NCBI GenBank assembly: GCA_013697915.1
Contig: JACCVY010000006.1
Coordinates: forward strand, 1 to 64,000
Direction of reading: 5' to 3'
Origin: Blastocatellia bacterium
GTDB lineage: Bacteria > Acidobacteriota > Blastocatellia > Pyrinomonadales > Pyrinomonadaceae
Length of the DNA: 64,000 bases
In this document: piece after piece, positions 17,223-26,289 of the stretch
Layout of the letters: each line of letters starts with the position of its first letter
Position numbering within the stretch: the stretch's first letter is position 1
Made by a program: the position numbers and the translations under genes
Notes under the pieces: model-generated
What the model was told of the DNA's origin: nothing
Seen by the model: only the letters and a program-made list of their open reading frames with translations
Database searches by the model: none

Positions 17223-17294
17223 TAAACCATTTACCATTTACGAATGACCAATGGAAAATGAAAAATGAGAAATGGAAAATCTGCTTTCTGCTCC
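17223..17294. repeat. AT-rich dispersed repeat between pyrE and truA
   Basis: Contains AAATGAGAAATGGAAAA (17263-17279) followed by TCTGCTTTCTG. The same words in the same order occur on the opposite strand at 15311-15355. A left part with CCATTTACCATTT makes an imperfect inverted repeat. Noncoding. Confidence 0.5.
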
Positions 17295-17310
17295 TGCCTA
17301 CGCCTGGTGC

Positions 17311-17889
17311 CTACTGTTTGCGACTCCCCGGCTTGATCGCCTGCTCGCCGCGCCGACAAGCTTCACAAACAGCCGGCTCAACCGCCGCCACATCGAGCGT
17401 TGCCAGTGCCATTCGCGGCACGCCAACATCCGCAGAACCGGACGACCGATCGATGATTGATGCAGCGCCGTGAACGTCTGCTCCCAAACTCTGCAACACC
17501 GCGATGGTTTCTCGCGTCGATCCGCCGGTCGTCACGACATCCTCGATAACCAAAATTTTCTCGCCCGGCGCAACTGAAAATCCGCGACGCAAGATCATCT
17601 TGCCGTTTTCGCGTTCAGTCCAAATGAAGCGGGCGCCGAGAGCGCGCGCCACTTCATGGCCAATGACAATGCCGCCGATCGCCGGTGACGCCACCGTTTG
17701 AATGCCTGCCGAGCGAAAATGAGTTGCTATCTCGCGGCCAAATTCTTCCGCCGTACGCGGATGCTGAAGCACGAGCGCGCATTGCAGATAGACAGCGCTG
17801 TGCAATCCACTGGTGAGCAGAAAGTGTCCTTCCAACAGCGCGCCAGTCTGCCGGAACCGCTCAATCACTTGTTCAGGTTGCAAACTCAT
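17311..17889 (-). CDS. pyrE: Orotate phosphoribosyltransferase
   Basis: Makes OMP from orotate and PRPP in pyrimidine synthesis. The PRPP motif is VLVIEDVVTTGGSTRETI, and the N-terminal half has GHFLLTSGLHSAVYLQC and VASPAIGGIVIG. At 192 aa the length is right. The 3' end (last 20 residues) is rich in Cys and Arg. The gene is divergent from the exonuclease gene with about 48 bp between the two start codons, so both promoters must fit in a very short space. Confidence 0.92.
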   Translation of the reverse strand: MSLQPEQVIERFRQTGALLEGHFLLTSGLHSAVYLQCALVLQHPRTAEEFGREIATHFRSAGIQTVASPAIGGIVIGHEVARALGARFIWTERENGKMILRRGFSVAPGEKILVIEDVVTTGGSTRETIAVLQSLGADVHGAASIIDRSSGSADVGVPRMALATLDVAAVEPAVCEACRRGEQAIKPGSRKQ

Positions 17890-17937
17890 CAGGCAAGTTC
17901 ATCGGACTAATCAAAAGGCATGCTACAATCCGCGACC

Positions 17938-18804
17938 ATGTCGTCCTATTCCAACCTCGTATCCGACTCGACTCTGCTTCAGGAAACAATCGAGCTGCTT
18001 CGCGATTGTGGCGGACGCGCGAACGCGTCGCAGATTGTCGATGTCGTATTCAAGGTATCGCATATTGACGACGAATTGGCTGGTTTGCTCGTCGGTGATC
18101 TGATCCGGGATGACCGACGCTTTAAACTCCTCGAAGGCAACACCGTCCAACTGGAGCTGAATGATTGCGAAACGCGACTGCTCGATGATTTGGATTTTGT
18201 CGTTGTCGATGTTGAAGCCACCGGCGCCAAGATGCCGCCTAATCGAATCATCGAACTCGGCGCCTATCGCATCCGCGGTAGACAAATAGTAGATAACTTT
18301 CTGACGCTGGTAAATCCGGAGATTCCAATTCCGCGGTTCGTTGCTTCGTTAACGGGAATCAATAACGATATGGTCAAGCAGGCGCCGCTCTTCGCTGAAG
18401 TCGTGCCACGCTGGCTCGAGTTCGTTGGCGATGCAGTGCTGATTGCTCACAACGCACCTTTTGACACCAACTTTATTAACCATGAAATCTCGCGCGTTTA
18501 CCCGGGCCAACGGATGGTAAATCCTCATCTTTGCACCGTAACGCTTTCGCGACGAGCGATTCCCGGTTTGACTAACTATCGCCTGGACACAGTAGCGCAA
18601 AATTTCTCGATTCCCATTGCTGAGCGGCATCGCGCGGGCAGCGATGCTTTGGCCACCGCCGAGATTTTTCTGCATTTGCTCGATCGACTTGCTGCCAGCG
18701 GCATAAAAGATCTTGCCGCCGCTCACAAGTATGAATCAATGCCTCTGGAAAAAGCCGTGGAGGCCGGCGAAACGCAACAGCTGCCACTCTCGTCAAACTT
18801 CTAG
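17938..18804 (+). CDS. DEDDh 3'-5' exonuclease with N-terminal winged-helix-like domain
   Basis: I chose ATG 17938 (MSSYSNLVSD); the track start is 6 codons upstream. Residues 10-75 resemble a HARE-HTH/winged-helix segment (LLRDCGGRANASQIVDVVF). The exonuclease starts with FVVVDVEATG (Asp, Glu), then ELGAYRIRGR, LTGINNDMV, AHNAPFDTNF (Asp) and HRAGSDALATAEIF (His, Asp), the full DEDDh set. The likely role is DnaQ/PolC-like proofreading or DNA repair. The 3' end overlaps the convergent VTT gene by 12 bp. Confidence 0.85.
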   Translation: MSSYSNLVSDSTLLQETIELLRDCGGRANASQIVDVVFKVSHIDDELAGLLVGDLIRDDRRFKLLEGNTVQLELNDCETRLLDDLDFVVVDVEATGAKMPPNRIIELGAYRIRGRQIVDNFLTLVNPEIPIPRFVASLTGINNDMVKQAPLFAEVVPRWLEFVGDAVLIAHNAPFDTNFINHEISRVYPGQRMVNPHLCTVTLSRRAIPGLTNYRLDTVAQNFSIPIAERHRAGSDALATAEIFLHLLDRLAASGIKDLAAAHKYESMPLEKAVEAGETQQLPLSSNF

Positions 18805-19422
18805 ACTCTCGACCACGGCCTCTTCCTTCTTCTTCAACCGATTTCGCGTGCTGTAAACGGCGATCAGCGCCAGCGCCACTACTAATCCAATCCAGGGATA
18901 GTATTGCGCCAGAATCTGTTTTGCTTGCGAGCCGTAACGAACGGCGAAGAATCCTTCAAGTATGAAGCGAAAAGCGCGACCGGCAACGATGGCCAGCGTA
19001 AAGCGAAGCACGCTAAAACGAAACACACCGGCAGTTATTACAAACAACTTAAAAGGAAATGGCGGCGGCAGCAGCGACGCGATCAGCACCGCCAACACGT
19101 CATAACGATCGATCAGTTCCTTTACTCTTTTTTGTTTCGCTTCAGAAAATTTCTTGAGCGCCCGCCCGCCCGCGCGGCGCGAGATGTAATAAAGAATGAC
19201 GCAGCCGATCGCCGAACCGGCCGTGGCCAGAAAGGCGTAGAGCGGCATCAAGCGCGGATGCGCCGCCGAGAGCAACAGCATCAAGGCATCGGCACTGCTC
19301 GGCAGGGGAACGAATGCTGAATCGAGCAGCGCTACAGCAAACAGTCCGAATGGGCCAAGGGCAATAAAATAATCGGAAAGACGGACCAGCCCCTGGCTAA
19401 TGTTGTGAATCAAATGTTTCAA
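18793..19422 (-). CDS. VTT/DedA-like (YqaA-type) membrane protein, copy A
   Basis: A 209-aa inner-membrane protein of the VTT (SNARE-associated, DedA) superfamily. Motifs include LDSAFVPLPSSADALML, GSAIGCVILYYISRRAGG and LLPPPFPFKLFVITAGVF, with 4-5 hydrophobic segments. DedA-family proteins include lipid scramblases or flippases for undecaprenyl phosphate and phosphatidylethanolamine; which applies here is unknown. The next gene (19453-20130) is a paralogue in tandem with a 30-bp gap, so this pair is a local duplication. Confidence 0.85.
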   Translation of the reverse strand: MKHLIHNISQGLVRLSDYFIALGPFGLFAVALLDSAFVPLPSSADALMLLLSAAHPRLMPLYAFLATAGSAIGCVILYYISRRAGGRALKKFSEAKQKRVKELIDRYDVLAVLIASLLPPPFPFKLFVITAGVFRFSVLRFTLAIVAGRAFRFILEGFFAVRYGSQAKQILAQYYPWIGLVVALALIAVYSTRNRLKKKEEAVVESLEV

Positions 19423-19452
19423 ATAATATGCCCTCTTCGCTTGTGACTTGTT

Positions 19453-20130
19453 CTACTCCGGCATTGCCTTGTCGGTAGGTCCGTCTGGCTGGACGTCTGC
19501 GGGTTGGGCGTCTGCCCGCTGCGGCTGGCGGCGGTTGACTAAAGCAAAAATTAAGACGAACACAATCGCGGCTGCTCCGCAAAGAGTGGCGATTACCAAA
19601 CCGTTGTCTCTCATAAACCCCAGCACGCGGCGTCCGTAGAATACCGCCAGTATACCCTCGACGTAATACCGAAACGCGCGGGCCACCATCACCGTGACTA
19701 AAAACTTCCAACGCGGATACTCGAGCGTGCCGGCTGTAGCCACAAAAATCTTGAAAGGCATTGGTGGCGGCAGCAGGGCGGGGATTGCTATTGCCAGGAA
19801 GCCGTACCTGGCATAGGCGCGCTCAACCTTTTCGATGTTTTCACGTTTGAATCGGCGGCGCAGTAAAGCCTGACCGCCGCGCCGCATGATCGTGTAAAGC
19901 AACAGGCAGCCGAGAACGGAGCCAATTGCCGCAAACAGTGGGAAGTAGAAGACTGCGCTCGGTTGCTTGAAGCACCTCCCCACCACGAGATAATCATTGA
20001 TTTCGGGAAGCGACAACAATGACGAGTCGAGCGCGCCAATCAAAATCATGGCCGGGGCCGCGTAATAAATCGGCAAGGCGATGACATAGCGCTCAAGCCA
20101 GCGCCCAATCGGTCTTAACCAATCAAACAT
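19453..20130 (-). CDS. VTT/DedA-like (YqaA-type) membrane protein, copy B
   Basis: A 225-aa paralogue of the downstream copy. Aligned landmarks are IGALDSSLLSLPEINDYLVV, GSVLGCLLLYTIMRRGGQ and LLPPPMPFKIFVATAGTLE. The membrane layout is the same, with a longer polar tail rich in Asp, Ala and Gln. Tandem arrangement and shared direction suggest co-expression and possibly a heteromer, which is inference. The gap upstream (20131-20331) is filled with heptanucleotide repeats. Confidence 0.85.
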   Translation of the reverse strand: MFDWLRPIGRWLERYVIALPIYYAAPAMILIGALDSSLLSLPEINDYLVVGRCFKQPSAVFYFPLFAAIGSVLGCLLLYTIMRRGGQALLRRRFKRENIEKVERAYARYGFLAIAIPALLPPPMPFKIFVATAGTLEYPRWKFLVTVMVARAFRYYVEGILAVFYGRRVLGFMRDNGLVIATLCGAAAIVFVLIFALVNRRQPQRADAQPADVQPDGPTDKAMPE

Positions 20131-20141
20131 AGTTAGAAAAA

Positions 20142-20322
20142 GTGATGAGTAATGAGTGATGAGTCATGATCATAACAAAGCGCTTACCCTCACCCGCATT
20201 CCTACGTCAACGCAGACTTCGAACAGGAAGTCATAATAACGAGCAAGCGGTTCCAAGTGTAAACAAAGAGCCGGGCCTTAACCCTTCGCTCATCACTCAT
20301 CACTCATCACTCATCACTCATC
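20142..20322. repeat. Heptanucleotide (ATGAGTG-type) repeats as an inverted pair
   Basis: The stretch at 20289-20322 is about five copies of the 7-nt unit CATCACT. At 20142-20173 a degenerate array of the complement (GTGATGAGTAATGAGTGATG) occurs, so the two ends could pair. The middle 115 bp hold no ORF. It resembles the short tandem repeats known from cyanobacteria and is not CRISPR, as there are no unique spacers. Confidence 0.6.
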
Positions 20323-20331
20323 AGTGATTTT

Positions 20332-21207
20332 TTATTTGGCTGGAGAAAAGATAGCCGGTGTGTCGTAAGTAACGCCGACGGTCACGCCGCTGTTGTGTGT
20401 GAGGCTGGTGAGTCCCTTTATGGCCGCGAAATCAAAGCGCAGGCCGGAGGCGTGCACCTGCATTCCCAGGCGGGCTTCCGATTGCGATTCCGTGCCCTTT
20501 GGTCCACCGCCGGGACGGGTGTTAGCCCGACCGTTAACCTCGCCCGCAATACTGAATTGTTTGTTCACGCGAAAGATTCCAGCGGCGCCGTAGGTCATCA
20601 CATCGTTTTGAGAAAACAATTGGGTGGGCGCTGTCAGGATTGCAATTCCCAGGTTGCCGAAAGTATTCAGGCGGCCATGGCGGCCAAACTTTTTGCCTAT
20701 CAGAACGGAACCGTAAGCGTTCGTCTGATTCAAGCCAATGCCGCGGCCTTGATTGGAATTGGGCAGTCCCACGCCAAAGCGGAAGCCCAGCGACGGTCCG
20801 GTTTTGGTTTCACTGCGCAGCTTGAACTTTGCCCAGAGAATGAAGTCGCCAGTATCGTTTGTCGAATTTGCCCCAGGCGCTAATGACAAGGGAATGGCGG
20901 AAACGCCTCGAGAATTGATGCTCAGAACATTTTGGGCCACGCCTTCAATTTGGAATTCAACATTGGGCGCCATCCCAATGTTGATACCGATAATACCCAC
21001 GCGCGTCAGGTCGCCAGTCAATCCCGAAACTGGAAATTTTGCCCCCTGAAGAAAATCAATTCCTGCCTCGATGCGCATCGTGCCCGGCGGAATGATGTCA
21101 ACGTCTTCAGTCAACAATGGGCGCTGTTGTGCGGATGCGGTTAATCCGCCGGCGAACAAAAAAACCATCGCCAACATGCCGGGCAAATATTTGTTAGTTG
21201 AAAGCAT
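20332..21207 (-). CDS. Outer-membrane beta-barrel-like protein of unknown role
   Basis: A 291-aa secreted protein with a signal peptide ending near TASAQQ. After RPLLTEDVDIIPPGTMRIEAGIDF the rest consists of alternating strands ending in aromatic residues (ILWAKFKLRSE, SLGFRFGVGLP, GSVLIGKKFG, AGEVNGRAN, GVTVGVTY), typical of a 10- to 12-strand porin-like barrel. It resembles the phenol-degradation MetA-like transporter group, but I cannot name it. It stands alone between the VTT pair and the frameshifted gene. Confidence 0.6.
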   Translation of the reverse strand: MLSTNKYLPGMLAMVFLFAGGLTASAQQRPLLTEDVDIIPPGTMRIEAGIDFLQGAKFPVSGLTGDLTRVGIIGINIGMAPNVEFQIEGVAQNVLSINSRGVSAIPLSLAPGANSTNDTGDFILWAKFKLRSETKTGPSLGFRFGVGLPNSNQGRGIGLNQTNAYGSVLIGKKFGRHGRLNTFGNLGIAILTAPTQLFSQNDVMTYGAAGIFRVNKQFSIAGEVNGRANTRPGGGPKGTESQSEARLGMQVHASGLRFDFAAIKGLTSLTHNSGVTVGVTYDTPAIFSPAK

Positions 21208-21277
21208 TACTTTCTTCAGATTGTTTCCTGGCGGCGATTGTAATGGCCGCTTCTGGTCGCGTCAATGTTCCTCCCCG

Positions 21278-21806
21278 TCATGGGTTCTTCAGAATCTGAA
21301 ATGAGTCGAAATACTTTGCCGCATTCCTGGTCATGGCTTCGCCCTCGTTAGCTTTTGGGTAAACAACTTGCTGCACATACACTCGATTTTCGGTGTCGTA
21401 GACTTAACGAGAAAGATGTATTCAGTCTCACCAGACTTGGATCCAACCTTCATCTCGAGGCCGGGATTGCCGCTGAGACTTATGGTGCGCTGGCTAATCA
21501 GGTGCCTTTAACGGCGGTCACCATTCCGTCACGAGCACGATCGACGGAAAAAGTTGTTCCCGGCACGTGATCAAAATAGCCCACCAGGTAAATCGCGTTG
21601 GGTGCCTGAGCAGTCGCCATGTATTGAAGAAATTTTTGGCCGTCAGCGGTAGCAGCTTCCTGGGTACTCACCTTCGGTTGTGCCGGAAGTGAAACGGTGT
21701 AGCGGCCTTCAGCCGAATTATAGTCAACCCAGCCGGCGTCTTGAACAGCACGGGCCAGCGAGATGATGAACAACAAAAGCAGAACCGGGAGCGCGGCTTT
21801 TCTCAT
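21278..21806 (-). pseudogene. Secreted hypothetical protein broken by two 1-base deletions
   Basis: The ORF track shows only a 123-aa ORF ending VTAVKGT. Reading all three minus frames shows the missing part. After ATG 21806 (MRKAALPVLLLLF, signal peptide) frame 1 runs to KGT near 21500. Frame 2 continues LISQRTISLSGNPGLEMKVG and FLVK to about 21404. Frame 3 then gives YDTENRVYVQQVVYPKANE and ends SFQILKNP at 21278. Each junction is explained by one lost base in a short run (CCC to CC, GG to G). The intact product would be about 175 aa. Either a real pseudogene or two sequencing errors. Confidence 0.75.
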
Positions 21807-21965
21807 TAATGTTTTGCCTCGAGAAAGAGTTTTGATTTTAGTTGCCGGTACGTGCCCGGTCTTACACAAGCAGCAAACTCAATTCTAAGAGCCCTCACGA
21901 AAAAGCGTCAATCAATATTCGCTATGCTATATTCACGCCAATCTTTAGAGCGAGGTTCCCCCAAC

Positions 21966-24398
21966 ATGTCCTTCAGCATAACTGTTCGCGCAATTATCGG
22001 TTGTCTGTTCATTTCCCTGGCAGCGGGCGCGACGTTCACACTTGCAGAAAGAACCGCAACCGCCCAGACCGCGCCAACGCTCATTCCCGGTCTTATCGAT
22101 CAGGTAATTATCCGGCGTGACGAGCGGGGCATTCCCTACATCCAGGCGAAAAACGATCACGACCTTTACCTGGCGCAGGGCTTTGTGACAGCGGGCGATC
22201 GTCTTTGGCAGATGGATTTGCTGCGTCGATCCGAGCGCGGAGAGTTGGCGGAAATTTTGAGTGCCGGACCCAACAACGTCGTTCTCGACCAGGACAAGCA
22301 ACATCGAACGCTCGGGTTTACTCAAGTTGCTGAGGCCGAATTTGCGGAAGCATCGCCGCAATCACGCGCGCTGCTGCAAGCGTACGCGGACGGCGTTAAC
22401 GCCTACATTGCGTCGCTGGATGCGCGAACGCTGCCGCCGGAATTCCAAATTCTGCAATATAAGCCGAGGACGTGGACGCCCGTTGACTCGCTGCTCGTCA
22501 TCAAGATCTTTGCCGAAGCGCTGTCATCCACCTGGCGTCTTGACCTGATGCGTGAGGCATTGGCTTCCCTGACGGCAGAAAAACGCGCCATGCTGCTGCC
22601 TGAATTTTCGCCGCTGGATGTGCTGGTGGTTGGCAAGGACAGTCGCAAGGTTGCTACCTCGTCAGACTCTGCGACTCCAAAAAACTTTTCCACCACCCAA
22701 GCTGAACTGCTCGCACTCGCGAAGGATCAGGAGCTTGAATCTCAATCACTCGCGCGCGTTGGCGTTTATGCGGAAGGACTCGCCGCCAGCAACAATTGGG
22801 TCGTAAACGGCAAACACACCGTGACTGGGAAACCGCTGCTCGCAAACGATCCCCATCTGGCGCCGTCGGCGCCAGCGATCTGGTACATGGTCCATCTCAG
22901 CGCTCCCGGCGTGCGCGTCGCCGGTGTCACCACACCCGGACTCCCCGGAGTCATCATTGGCCACAACGATCAAATCGCCTGGGGTTTTACCAATGTCGGT
23001 CCGGATGTGCAGGATCTGTATAGCGAGCAATTCGATCCCGCAAACCCGCGACGCTACAAAACGCCATCGGGTTGGAGTGACGGGACAATCCGTCATGAAG
23101 AGATTAAGGTGCGCAAGGGGTTTACCGAATCGACTACCGACATCGTTCCGCTTGACGTGACCGTAACTCGACATGGGCCAGTCGTTTTCGAAAAAAACGG
23201 TAAGCGTTACGCATTGAAGTGGACTGCGCTTGATCCAAAACTGAACAACCCCGATTCGACTTATTCATTAAACCGCGCGCGCAATTGGAAAGAATTCAAT
23301 GCGGCCCTGCGTTCATTCACCGCGCCGACGCAAAACATCGTGTATGCAGACGTCGCCGGACACATCGGCTATCACGCAGCGGGCGTTGTGCCTATCAGAA
23401 AGTCTGGCGATGGCAGTGTTCCTTATGACGGTTCTACCGACGAAGGCGAGTGGACCAGTTTCATTCCGAGCGACAAACTGCCAATGGTCTACGATCCGCC
23501 ATCGGGCATTATCGTTACCGCGAACCAAAGAATCGTGGGCACGGATTACCCTTACTTCCTGACGCATTCGTGGGCTCAACCTTATCGCGCGCGCAGAATT
23601 TTCGACTTGTTGAGTCAAACGCCGAAGCTGACTGCCAATGATTTTCGGCGTATTCAGGGCGATATTTATTCAATCGGAAACGTCCTATTTGCTCAGCAAA
23701 TCACGAAAATCATGAGCGGCCAGGTAAAACCTGAAGAACCGCGCCTTGCCGCAACGCTTGCTGCTTTTGAAAAGTGGGATGGGCGGATGGCGGCCGATTC
23801 ACACCTGGCTCCCATCCTCGCTCAAATGCGAATTGCCTTTCGCTCAAGAGTGTTGAATGCAGCCCTCGGCGAAGACCTGTTTAAGATTTATGCCTGGTCC
23901 AATTTTGAAACCACCATCGATCGTCTAATAACGGAACAACCAAAAGAGTGGCTGCCAAAGGAATTCACAAGCTATGCCGATTTGTTGCGGGCTTGTTTTG
24001 AAGACGCGGTAAAAGCGCTAACCAAGAGTCTTGGCACAGACGAATCGAAGTGGACCTGGGGCGAGATGGCTAAAGTGCGCTTCTCGCATCCGCTGGCAAA
24101 TGCTCCGTTGGTAGGTTTGCAATTTACGATTGCTTCTATTCCGCAAAACGGCGCCGGTGGTTTGGCGGCAACTCCCAATGTCGGTGCTGCCGTGTCAATG
24201 CGCTTGATTGCAGACCCCAGCGATTGGGACAAGACTCAGCACGGCATCACACTCGGCGAATCAGGACTGCCTGCGACCTCTCACTGGAGCGATCAACTTG
24301 CCGATTGGCGCGCAGTCACACCTCGCGAGTTCCCCTTCACCGAAGCAGCCATCGCGAAAGCAACTAAGGCGACGACGGTCCTGGAACCTAAAAAGTAA
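21966..24398 (+). CDS. Penicillin acylase (Ntn-hydrolase) family protein
   Basis: A secreted 810-aa amidase with a signal peptide (IIGCLFISLAAGATFTLA). I chose ATG 21966; the track ORF reads 38 extra codons upstream. The alpha chain starts with VIIRRDERGIPYIQAKND. The N-terminal nucleophile of the beta chain is the Ser in GLAASNNWVVNGKHT, followed by KPLLANDPHLAPSAP and GLPGVIIGHNDQIAWGFTN, all standard for the family. Autoprocessing into two chains in the periplasm is expected. Substrates may be acyl-homoserine lactones, beta-lactams or other N-acyl compounds; sequence cannot decide. It precedes thpR by 4 bp. Confidence 0.9.
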   Translation: MSFSITVRAIIGCLFISLAAGATFTLAERTATAQTAPTLIPGLIDQVIIRRDERGIPYIQAKNDHDLYLAQGFVTAGDRLWQMDLLRRSERGELAEILSAGPNNVVLDQDKQHRTLGFTQVAEAEFAEASPQSRALLQAYADGVNAYIASLDARTLPPEFQILQYKPRTWTPVDSLLVIKIFAEALSSTWRLDLMREALASLTAEKRAMLLPEFSPLDVLVVGKDSRKVATSSDSATPKNFSTTQAELLALAKDQELESQSLARVGVYAEGLAASNNWVVNGKHTVTGKPLLANDPHLAPSAPAIWYMVHLSAPGVRVAGVTTPGLPGVIIGHNDQIAWGFTNVGPDVQDLYSEQFDPANPRRYKTPSGWSDGTIRHEEIKVRKGFTESTTDIVPLDVTVTRHGPVVFEKNGKRYALKWTALDPKLNNPDSTYSLNRARNWKEFNAALRSFTAPTQNIVYADVAGHIGYHAAGVVPIRKSGDGSVPYDGSTDEGEWTSFIPSDKLPMVYDPPSGIIVTANQRIVGTDYPYFLTHSWAQPYRARRIFDLLSQTPKLTANDFRRIQGDIYSIGNVLFAQQITKIMSGQVKPEEPRLAATLAAFEKWDGRMAADSHLAPILAQMRIAFRSRVLNAALGEDLFKIYAWSNFETTIDRLITEQPKEWLPKEFTSYADLLRACFEDAVKALTKSLGTDESKWTWGEMAKVRFSHPLANAPLVGLQFTIASIPQNGAGGLAATPNVGAAVSMRLIADPSDWDKTQHGITLGESGLPATSHWSDQLADWRAVTPREFPFTEAAIAKATKATTVLEPKK

Positions 24399-24402
24399 AA
24401 AC

Positions 24403-25005
24403 GTGACGCAGACGAACAGCGAAACGTGGCGTGTTTTTTGTGCAATTGAACTGCCCTCACTGGTGCTTGAGAAAATCTCCGAACACATCAACCGCTTGCG
24501 CGAGGCAGCGCCTGACTCACCCGCAAGTTGGAGCCGTCCCGAGAATGTTCACCTCACGCTCAAATTCATTGGCGAGATCGCGCCGAACCGAGTAGGCGAT
24601 CTGTCAGAAGCCGCAGCCGCTGCAGTCGCGGGTTTTTCGCCGTTTGAGATCCTGATTAAGGACACGGGATCGTTTCCCAAAAACGGCACGCCGCGAGTTT
24701 TTTGGATCGGCGTCGACGATTACTCAGGAAGGTTGAAGCAATTGCAAGGAAGACTTGAAGAGGAATGTCTGCAGCTTGGTTTTGCAAAAGAGGCGCGGGC
24801 TTTTAATCCGCACCTTACAATCGCACGCGGACGCAAACCACAGGGCGCACGCGCACTGGCGGCGGCTCACAAAGAAATGGGCTTTGCTTCGGCGGAGGTC
24901 AGCGTGAGGGAGTTGACGGTGATTCGCAGCGAGTTGAGCAGCGCGGGTTCAAACTATACCGTGATCTCGCGTCACGCGCTGGCTGATAACCACAGACCCA
25001 CATAG
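24403..25005 (+). CDS. thpR: RNA 2',3'-cyclic phosphodiesterase ThpR
   Basis: 2H-phosphoesterase superfamily. GTG 24403 is chosen, because the track ORF extends into the acylase frame. The product starts VTQTNSETWRVFCAIELP. The two His boxes are HLTLKFIGEI and HLTIARGRK, as expected for the 2H fold, and FPKNGTPRVFWIGV lies between them. At 200 aa it is normal length. It is probably co-transcribed with the acylase upstream, since only 4 bp separate the stop and start. Confidence 0.88.
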   Translation: MTQTNSETWRVFCAIELPSLVLEKISEHINRLREAAPDSPASWSRPENVHLTLKFIGEIAPNRVGDLSEAAAAAVAGFSPFEILIKDTGSFPKNGTPRVFWIGVDDYSGRLKQLQGRLEEECLQLGFAKEARAFNPHLTIARGRKPQGARALAAAHKEMGFASAEVSVRELTVIRSELSSAGSNYTVISRHALADNHRPT

Positions 25006-25024
25006 AAAAACTAGGACAGGGAAT

Positions 25025-25110
25025 CTCAGGGTTGGGAAGGGTGGTTTACCCCCGTTCGTTGAAATGCCGCTCAAGCAGAGCGGGGGCAAGCCGCCCTTCC
25101 CAACCCTGAG
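25025..25110. repeat. Inverted-repeat element, GGTTGGGAAGGG family, copy 1
   Basis: The 30-nt arms (25025-25054, 25081-25110) pair with three mismatches. The core GTTGGGAAGGGYGGYTTRCC and the GCGGGGGCAAGCC end recur at 30752-30840 and 39900-39980. It lies between two convergent genes. Confidence 0.8.
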
Positions 25111-25190
25111 CCTTTCGTTCTTGAGCCATCCTCCGTTTCTCTGTGCCGTTTGAATGTCGAGAACACTTGATCTGAGTTTCCTTAGACAAT

Positions 25191-26216
25191 TTATTGCAGC
25201 TCGCGGGGCCTTGGCGGGGGCTGAGGTGCGGGCGGATCCTCACCGCTTTTCGTGCCCATTTGCCCCAGCACTTCTTTTATCACCCCGACGCTCGAGAGCA
25301 TCGCTGAAGTTTCCACCGGCATAAAGATCACTTTCGAATTGTTGGTGCGCGTCATATCGCGCAAACTTTCAATGTAGCGAGTGGTAATCAAATATTGCGC
25401 GGGATTGCCGTGTTCATGCATGGCCTCGGCGACGAGCGCGATTGCCTGTGCTTCACCCTGCGCGTTTCGCTGTCGCGCTTCGGCCGCGCCCTCGGCGGAG
25501 AGAATAGCCGATTGCTTTTCGCCTTCCGCGCGGGTGACCGCCGCTTGCTTCTCACCTTCGGCACGAGTGATCGCGGCCTGGCGATCGCCTTCTGCTTGCA
25601 GCACGAGCGCGCGCCGGTTGCGTTCCGCCGTCATCTGCTTTTCCATCGTGATGCGCACGTCTTCCGGAGGATTAATGTTCTTTACGTCAACGCGCGTTAC
25701 TTTCACGCCCCACTTGTCCGTCGCTTCGTCGAGAATGATTCGCAGCTTCGCATTAATTTGATCGCGTTGCGACAAAGTGTGATCGAGGTCCATGTCGCCC
25801 ATCACCGCGCGCATGCCGGTGATTGTTAACTGAACGATGCCGCCGACCAGGTCGTTCATCTCATAAACGGCTTTCACTGCATCGGTGATTTGCCAATACA
25901 CAACCGAATCAACATGAATGGTTACGTTGTCGCGAGTGATAACCGGCTGCGGTGGCAGATCGATGTACTGTTCGCGCAGATCGATGGAAGTCATGCCCGG
26001 TCGCGAGTTGGTCCAATAGACTGCGCGGGGGCGGTCCATGAACGGTATCAAAATATTCAGACCGCTGCTGGCAACTTTATCAAAACGGCCGAGCCGCTCG
26101 ACCAGCATGACGGTGGCCTGCGGCACGATGCGGATCGTCTTGATCGCGATCACCAGTAGTACGATGGCGATGAAACCAAAAAACAGGAAGGCGACGGCAG
26201 TGGAAAGGGGATCCAT
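25191..26216 (-). CDS. SPFH/band-7 (stomatin, QmcA-like) membrane protein
   Basis: A 341-aa protein with one N-terminal membrane helix (VAFLFFGFIAIVLLVIAI) followed by an SPFH domain: TVMLVERLGRF, LNILIPFMDR, VITRDNVTIHVDSVVYWQI, WGVKVTRVDVKNINPPEDV. The coiled-coil part has tandem octad-like repeats (ITRAEGEKQAA, VTRAEGEKQSA), and the tail is Pro-rich. Stomatin/QmcA proteins form ring-like membrane scaffolds, often with NfeD or a protease; no NfeD gene is adjacent. It is a single gene with repeats on both sides. Confidence 0.9.
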   Translation of the reverse strand: MDPLSTAVAFLFFGFIAIVLLVIAIKTIRIVPQATVMLVERLGRFDKVASSGLNILIPFMDRPRAVYWTNSRPGMTSIDLREQYIDLPPQPVITRDNVTIHVDSVVYWQITDAVKAVYEMNDLVGGIVQLTITGMRAVMGDMDLDHTLSQRDQINAKLRIILDEATDKWGVKVTRVDVKNINPPEDVRITMEKQMTAERNRRALVLQAEGDRQAAITRAEGEKQAAVTRAEGEKQSAILSAEGAAEARQRNAQGEAQAIALVAEAMHEHGNPAQYLITTRYIESLRDMTRTNNSKVIFMPVETSAMLSSVGVIKEVLGQMGTKSGEDPPAPQPPPRPRELQ

Positions 26217-26289
26217 AAACAGAACTCCTGAATGAAAGGGTTAGTTCGGGTCAAACGAGCTGTGGTGAAACTATATCGGATCGGTTGCG

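Noticed and set aside
20289-20322. CRISPR-like array
   Set aside because: The 7-nt units are tandem without spacers; no cas genes are present.
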